Origin: Mesorhizobium comanense
GTDB taxonomy: Bacteria; Pseudomonadota; Alphaproteobacteria; Rhizobiales; Rhizobiaceae
DNA length: 64,000 bases
Direction of reading: 5' to 3'
NCBI RefSeq assembly: GCF_005503535.1
Contig: NZ_SCNN01000003.1
Span: forward strand, 310,001-374,000
Shown one piece after another: positions 61,613 through 64,000 of the stretch (position 1 is the stretch's first letter; every line of letters starts with the position of its first letter). The position numbers and the translations under genes were made by a program. Below the pieces are notes generated by a model that did not search any database, was not told the DNA's origin, and saw nothing but the letters and a program-made list of their open reading frames with translations.

Positions 61613-63322
61613 ATGAATACCGCCGCAGATAGCCGCCCGCAGAGCCACAAATGGATGGTTCTGAGCAACACGACGCTGGGCATGCTGGCCGCCGCCATCA
61701 ACGGCTCGATCCTTTTGATCAGCCTGCCGGCGGTGTTTCGCGGCATCGGCCTCAAGGCGCTCGATCCCGGCAACATCAATTACCTCTTGTGGGCGATCAT
61801 CGGCTACATGATCGCCACCGCCGTGCTCGTGGTCGCCTTCGGCCGGCTCGGCGACCAGTTCGGCCGCGCGAAAATGTACAATCTCGGCTTCGCCATCTTT
61901 ACCGCCGCCTCGATCGCGCTCAGCCTCCTGCCGGGCCAAGGCGATTTCGCCGCCATGTATCTGATCTCGGTGCGCATTATCCAGGGCATTGGCGGCGCGC
62001 TGATCATGGCCAATTCCACCGCGCTCTTGACCGATGCCTTTCCCGAGAACGAACGCGGCTTCGCGCTCGGCATCAATGTGGTGGCGGCCATCGGCGGCCA
62101 ATTCATCGGCCTCTTGATCGGTGGCCTGCTCGCCGACACGGACTGGCGGCTGGTGTTCTGGATCAACGTGCCGTTCGGCCTCGTCGGCACGGTCTGGGCC
62201 TATCTGAAGCTGCATGACGCGCCGAACCGCTCCACACACACGATCGACTGGCTCGGCAATATCAGTTTCGGGCTCGGCCTGGTGCTCATCCTCACCGCCA
62301 TCACTTACGGCCTGCAGCCCTATGGCGAACAGGTCATGGCGTGGACCAGCCCGAAAGTGCTGACGCTGTTTGCGATCGGCTTCCTCTCGCTGGTCGCCTT
62401 CATCTTCATCGAGCAGCGCGTCGCCAAGCCGATGCTGGACCTGAAGCTGTTTCGCATTCCAGGTTTCGCCTACGGCAACATCGCGAACCTCGCCTCCGGC
62501 ATCGCGCGCGGCGGGCTGCAGTTCATGCTGATCGTCTGGCTGCAAGGCATCTGGCTGCCACTGCACGGCTATTCCTTCGAGCAGACGCCGCTGTGGTCGG
62601 CGATCTTCATGCTGCCACTGACGGTCGGCTTCCTGATCGCCGGCCCGGTGTCGGGCTATTTCTCCGACCGGATCGGCGGCGTGCCCTTCGCGGTCGGCGG
62701 CATGGTGGTGGGCGCGGCGAGCTTCGTGGCGCTGATGGCGCTGCCGGCCGACTTTTCCTACACGGCATTCGCTGGCCTGCTGTTCCTCAACGGCCTCGGC
62801 TCCGGCCTGTTCGTGGCGCCGAATTCAACGCAGATCATGAATTCGGTGCCGGCGCGCGAACGTGGCCAGGCCTCGGGCATGCGCGCGACGACCACGAACG
62901 CCGGACAGGTGCTGTCGATCGGCCTGTTCTTCAGCCTGATGATCGTCGGCCTCGCCGCCAGCCTGCCGCAGAGCATGGAAGCGGGCCTGCTGGCGCAGCA
63001 CGTCCCGCAGGGGATCGCGCACCAGATCGCCAACATGCCGCCGGTCGCCAGCCTGTTCGCCGCCTTCCTCGGCTACAATCCGATGGGCGAACTGATCCCG
63101 GCCGATGTGTTGCACGCGCTGCCGCAGCAGAGCATCGACACGCTGACCGGGCATGCCTTCTTCCCGGAGCTGATGTCGGGGCCGTTCAAGCACGGGCTGG
63201 TTTTCGCGTTCACCTTCTCGGCGGCTCTGTATCTCCTGGCGGCCTTTGCCTCCTGGCGTGGCGGACGCAACGCCGGCGCCGCCATCCCCGGCATGGTCGC
63301 CGAAGCCGCCGGCCAGCGCTGA
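61613..63322 (+). CDS. MFS multidrug exporter, DHA2-like (14 helices)
   Basis: A 569-residue major facilitator protein with about fourteen helices and a long insertion, matching the DHA2 drug:proton antiporters. Recognisable are the loop 2-3 motif GRLGDQFGRAKMYNLGF, ARGGLQFMLIVWLQGIWLPLHGYSFEQTPLWSAIFMLPL and motif C-like NGLGSGLFVAPNSTQIMNSVPARERGQASGMRATTTNAGQVLSI. It has no strong ribosome site (GAGAG before the ATG). The adjacent TetR gene is its likely regulator. Confidence 0.9.
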   Translation: MNTAADSRPQSHKWMVLSNTTLGMLAAAINGSILLISLPAVFRGIGLKALDPGNINYLLWAIIGYMIATAVLVVAFGRLGDQFGRAKMYNLGFAIFTAASIALSLLPGQGDFAAMYLISVRIIQGIGGALIMANSTALLTDAFPENERGFALGINVVAAIGGQFIGLLIGGLLADTDWRLVFWINVPFGLVGTVWAYLKLHDAPNRSTHTIDWLGNISFGLGLVLILTAITYGLQPYGEQVMAWTSPKVLTLFAIGFLSLVAFIFIEQRVAKPMLDLKLFRIPGFAYGNIANLASGIARGGLQFMLIVWLQGIWLPLHGYSFEQTPLWSAIFMLPLTVGFLIAGPVSGYFSDRIGGVPFAVGGMVVGAASFVALMALPADFSYTAFAGLLFLNGLGSGLFVAPNSTQIMNSVPARERGQASGMRATTTNAGQVLSIGLFFSLMIVGLAASLPQSMEAGLLAQHVPQGIAHQIANMPPVASLFAAFLGYNPMGELIPADVLHALPQQSIDTLTGHAFFPELMSGPFKHGLVFAFTFSAALYLLAAFASWRGGRNAGAAIPGMVAEAAGQR

Positions 63323-63419
63323 TTGCCGTAACACACCGACGCCGGTTCCTTTCCCGGCCATGGCGCTGTAAGTCCTGTTCGCGCGGCCATGGCCGCTTGT
63401 CATTCCCGGGAGGTTTTGC

Positions 63420-64000
63420 GTGTCCGATTTCGTGAAGGTCAGCCGCGATGGGGACGTCGCCATCGTCACCATCGACAATCCACCGGTCAACGCGTTGAGC
63501 TTCCACGTCCGCGAGCCGCTGATGCAGGCGCTACTTGCCATGCGCGACGACGCTTCCGTGGCCGCGATCGTGCTGGCCTGCGCCGGCCGCACCTTCGTGG
63601 CCGGCGCCGACATCACCGAATTCGGCAAGCCGGTGCAGCAGCCGGACCTGCGGGCCATCGTGGCCGTGCTGGAGACAATCGCCAAGCCAACGGTCGCCGC
63701 GATCCACGGCACCGCGCTCGGCGGCGGGCTCGAACTGGCGCTCGGTTGCCATTTCCGCGTCGCCGACGCCGGCGCCAGGCTTGGCCTGCCCGAGGTCAAG
63801 CTCGGCATCCTGCCCGGCGGCGGCGGCACGGTGCGGCTGCCGCGTCTTCTTGGCGCGGTGAAGGCACTGAGGATGATCGTTTCGGGTATGCCGATCAGCG
63901 CGGCCGAGGCGCATGAAGCTGGTCTGGTCGATGCCGTTTTCCAGGGCGATCTGACGCCCCACGCCGTGAACTTCGCGCGCGAGATGGCGCGCAAGGGCGG
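63420..64000 (+). CDS. Enoyl-CoA hydratase/3-hydroxyacyl-CoA dehydrogenase, 3' end outside window
   Basis: Fatty-acid beta-oxidation enzyme, cytoplasmic. The visible 193 residues are the crotonase domain: VAIVTIDNPPVNALSFHVRE, VLACAGRTFVAGADITEFGKP, AAIHGTALGGGLELALGCHFRVA with the oxyanion-hole region, and LPEVKLGILPGGGGTVRLPRLLG with the conserved Glu position. These features fit the N-terminal part of a bifunctional multienzyme protein better than a single-domain hydratase. It begins with GTG behind CGGGAGG, and the frame runs off the window end without a stop. Confidence 0.88.
   Translation, partial: MSDFVKVSRDGDVAIVTIDNPPVNALSFHVREPLMQALLAMRDDASVAAIVLACAGRTFVAGADITEFGKPVQQPDLRAIVAVLETIAKPTVAAIHGTALGGGLELALGCHFRVADAGARLGLPEVKLGILPGGGGTVRLPRLLGAVKALRMIVSGMPISAAEAHEAGLVDAVFQGDLTPHAVNFAREMARKG

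Overview
The window reads as chromosomal DNA from a high-GC alphaproteobacterium of the Rhizobiales, most likely Mesorhizobium or a close relative. The signs are a MucR/Ros-type regulator whose second finger cysteine is Asp, full CtrA boxes, rhizobial-type intergenic palindromic mosaic repeats, frequent TTG/GTG starts, and the set of housekeeping genes. The genus is inferred from gene content and motif style; no database search was possible.

Layout. 1-3.6 kb: the end of an amino-acid ABC permease, a methyltransferase, a DUF4180 gene and leuC with a strong terminator. 3.7-7.4 kb: two consecutive membrane GGDEF proteins and two small exported proteins. 7.6-12.9 kb: sdhC-sdhD-sdhA-(DUF3052)-sdhB, running into a nucleotidyltransferase and a YceH/DUF480 gene, all overlapping or nearly so. 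13-16.4 kb: a small unlisted-type gene, an AraC regulator, OsmC, a YciI pair and a TerB-like membrane protein. 16.5-21 kb: an intergenic mosaic repeat, a ubiquinone-type hydroxylase, tesB, and glnK-amtB behind a sigma54 promoter. 21.2-26.3 kb: ftsK behind a CtrA box, lolA, xth and a 140-bp palindrome. 26.3-36.3 kb: a cyclic-nucleotide-binding protein, an OmpR-type regulator, an L,D-transpeptidase followed by a G-rich heptamer array, LysR, GT25, and the minus-strand run tsaD-gpsA-yciI-EVE-methyltransferase, divergent from hemC-hemD. 36.4-40.8 kb: mitofilin-like, hemY, terB-like and a glutamine amidotransferase.

From about 40.9 to 43.3 kb the sequence becomes clearly AT-richer. This islet holds a frameshifted nuclease-metalloprotease fusion (PD-(D/E)xK-like plus ImmA/IrrE) and an unrecognised three-helix membrane protein. 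It abuts a degraded duplicate of the 3' end of the neighbouring MFS gene. It is the most unusual part of the window.

43.8-52.7 kb (mostly minus strand): an EntS-like MFS exporter, an aminotransferase, a MucR regulator, and a compact block of ppgK, zwf, gnd and a GH15 glucan glucosidase. That block fits one route: cytoplasmic glucan to glucose, polyphosphate-dependent phosphorylation, then the oxidative pentose phosphate pathway. 52.9-54.9 kb: a GAF sensor kinase and its NarL-type partner. 55-60.7 kb: a tautomerase, an SMP-30 lactonase and a sugar ABC importer (binding protein, ATPase, two permeases), probably one uptake and catabolism operon. 60.7-64 kb: a second mosaic repeat, a TetR regulator divergent from a 14-TM drug exporter, and the start of a fatty-acid oxidation multifunctional enzyme cut by the window edge.
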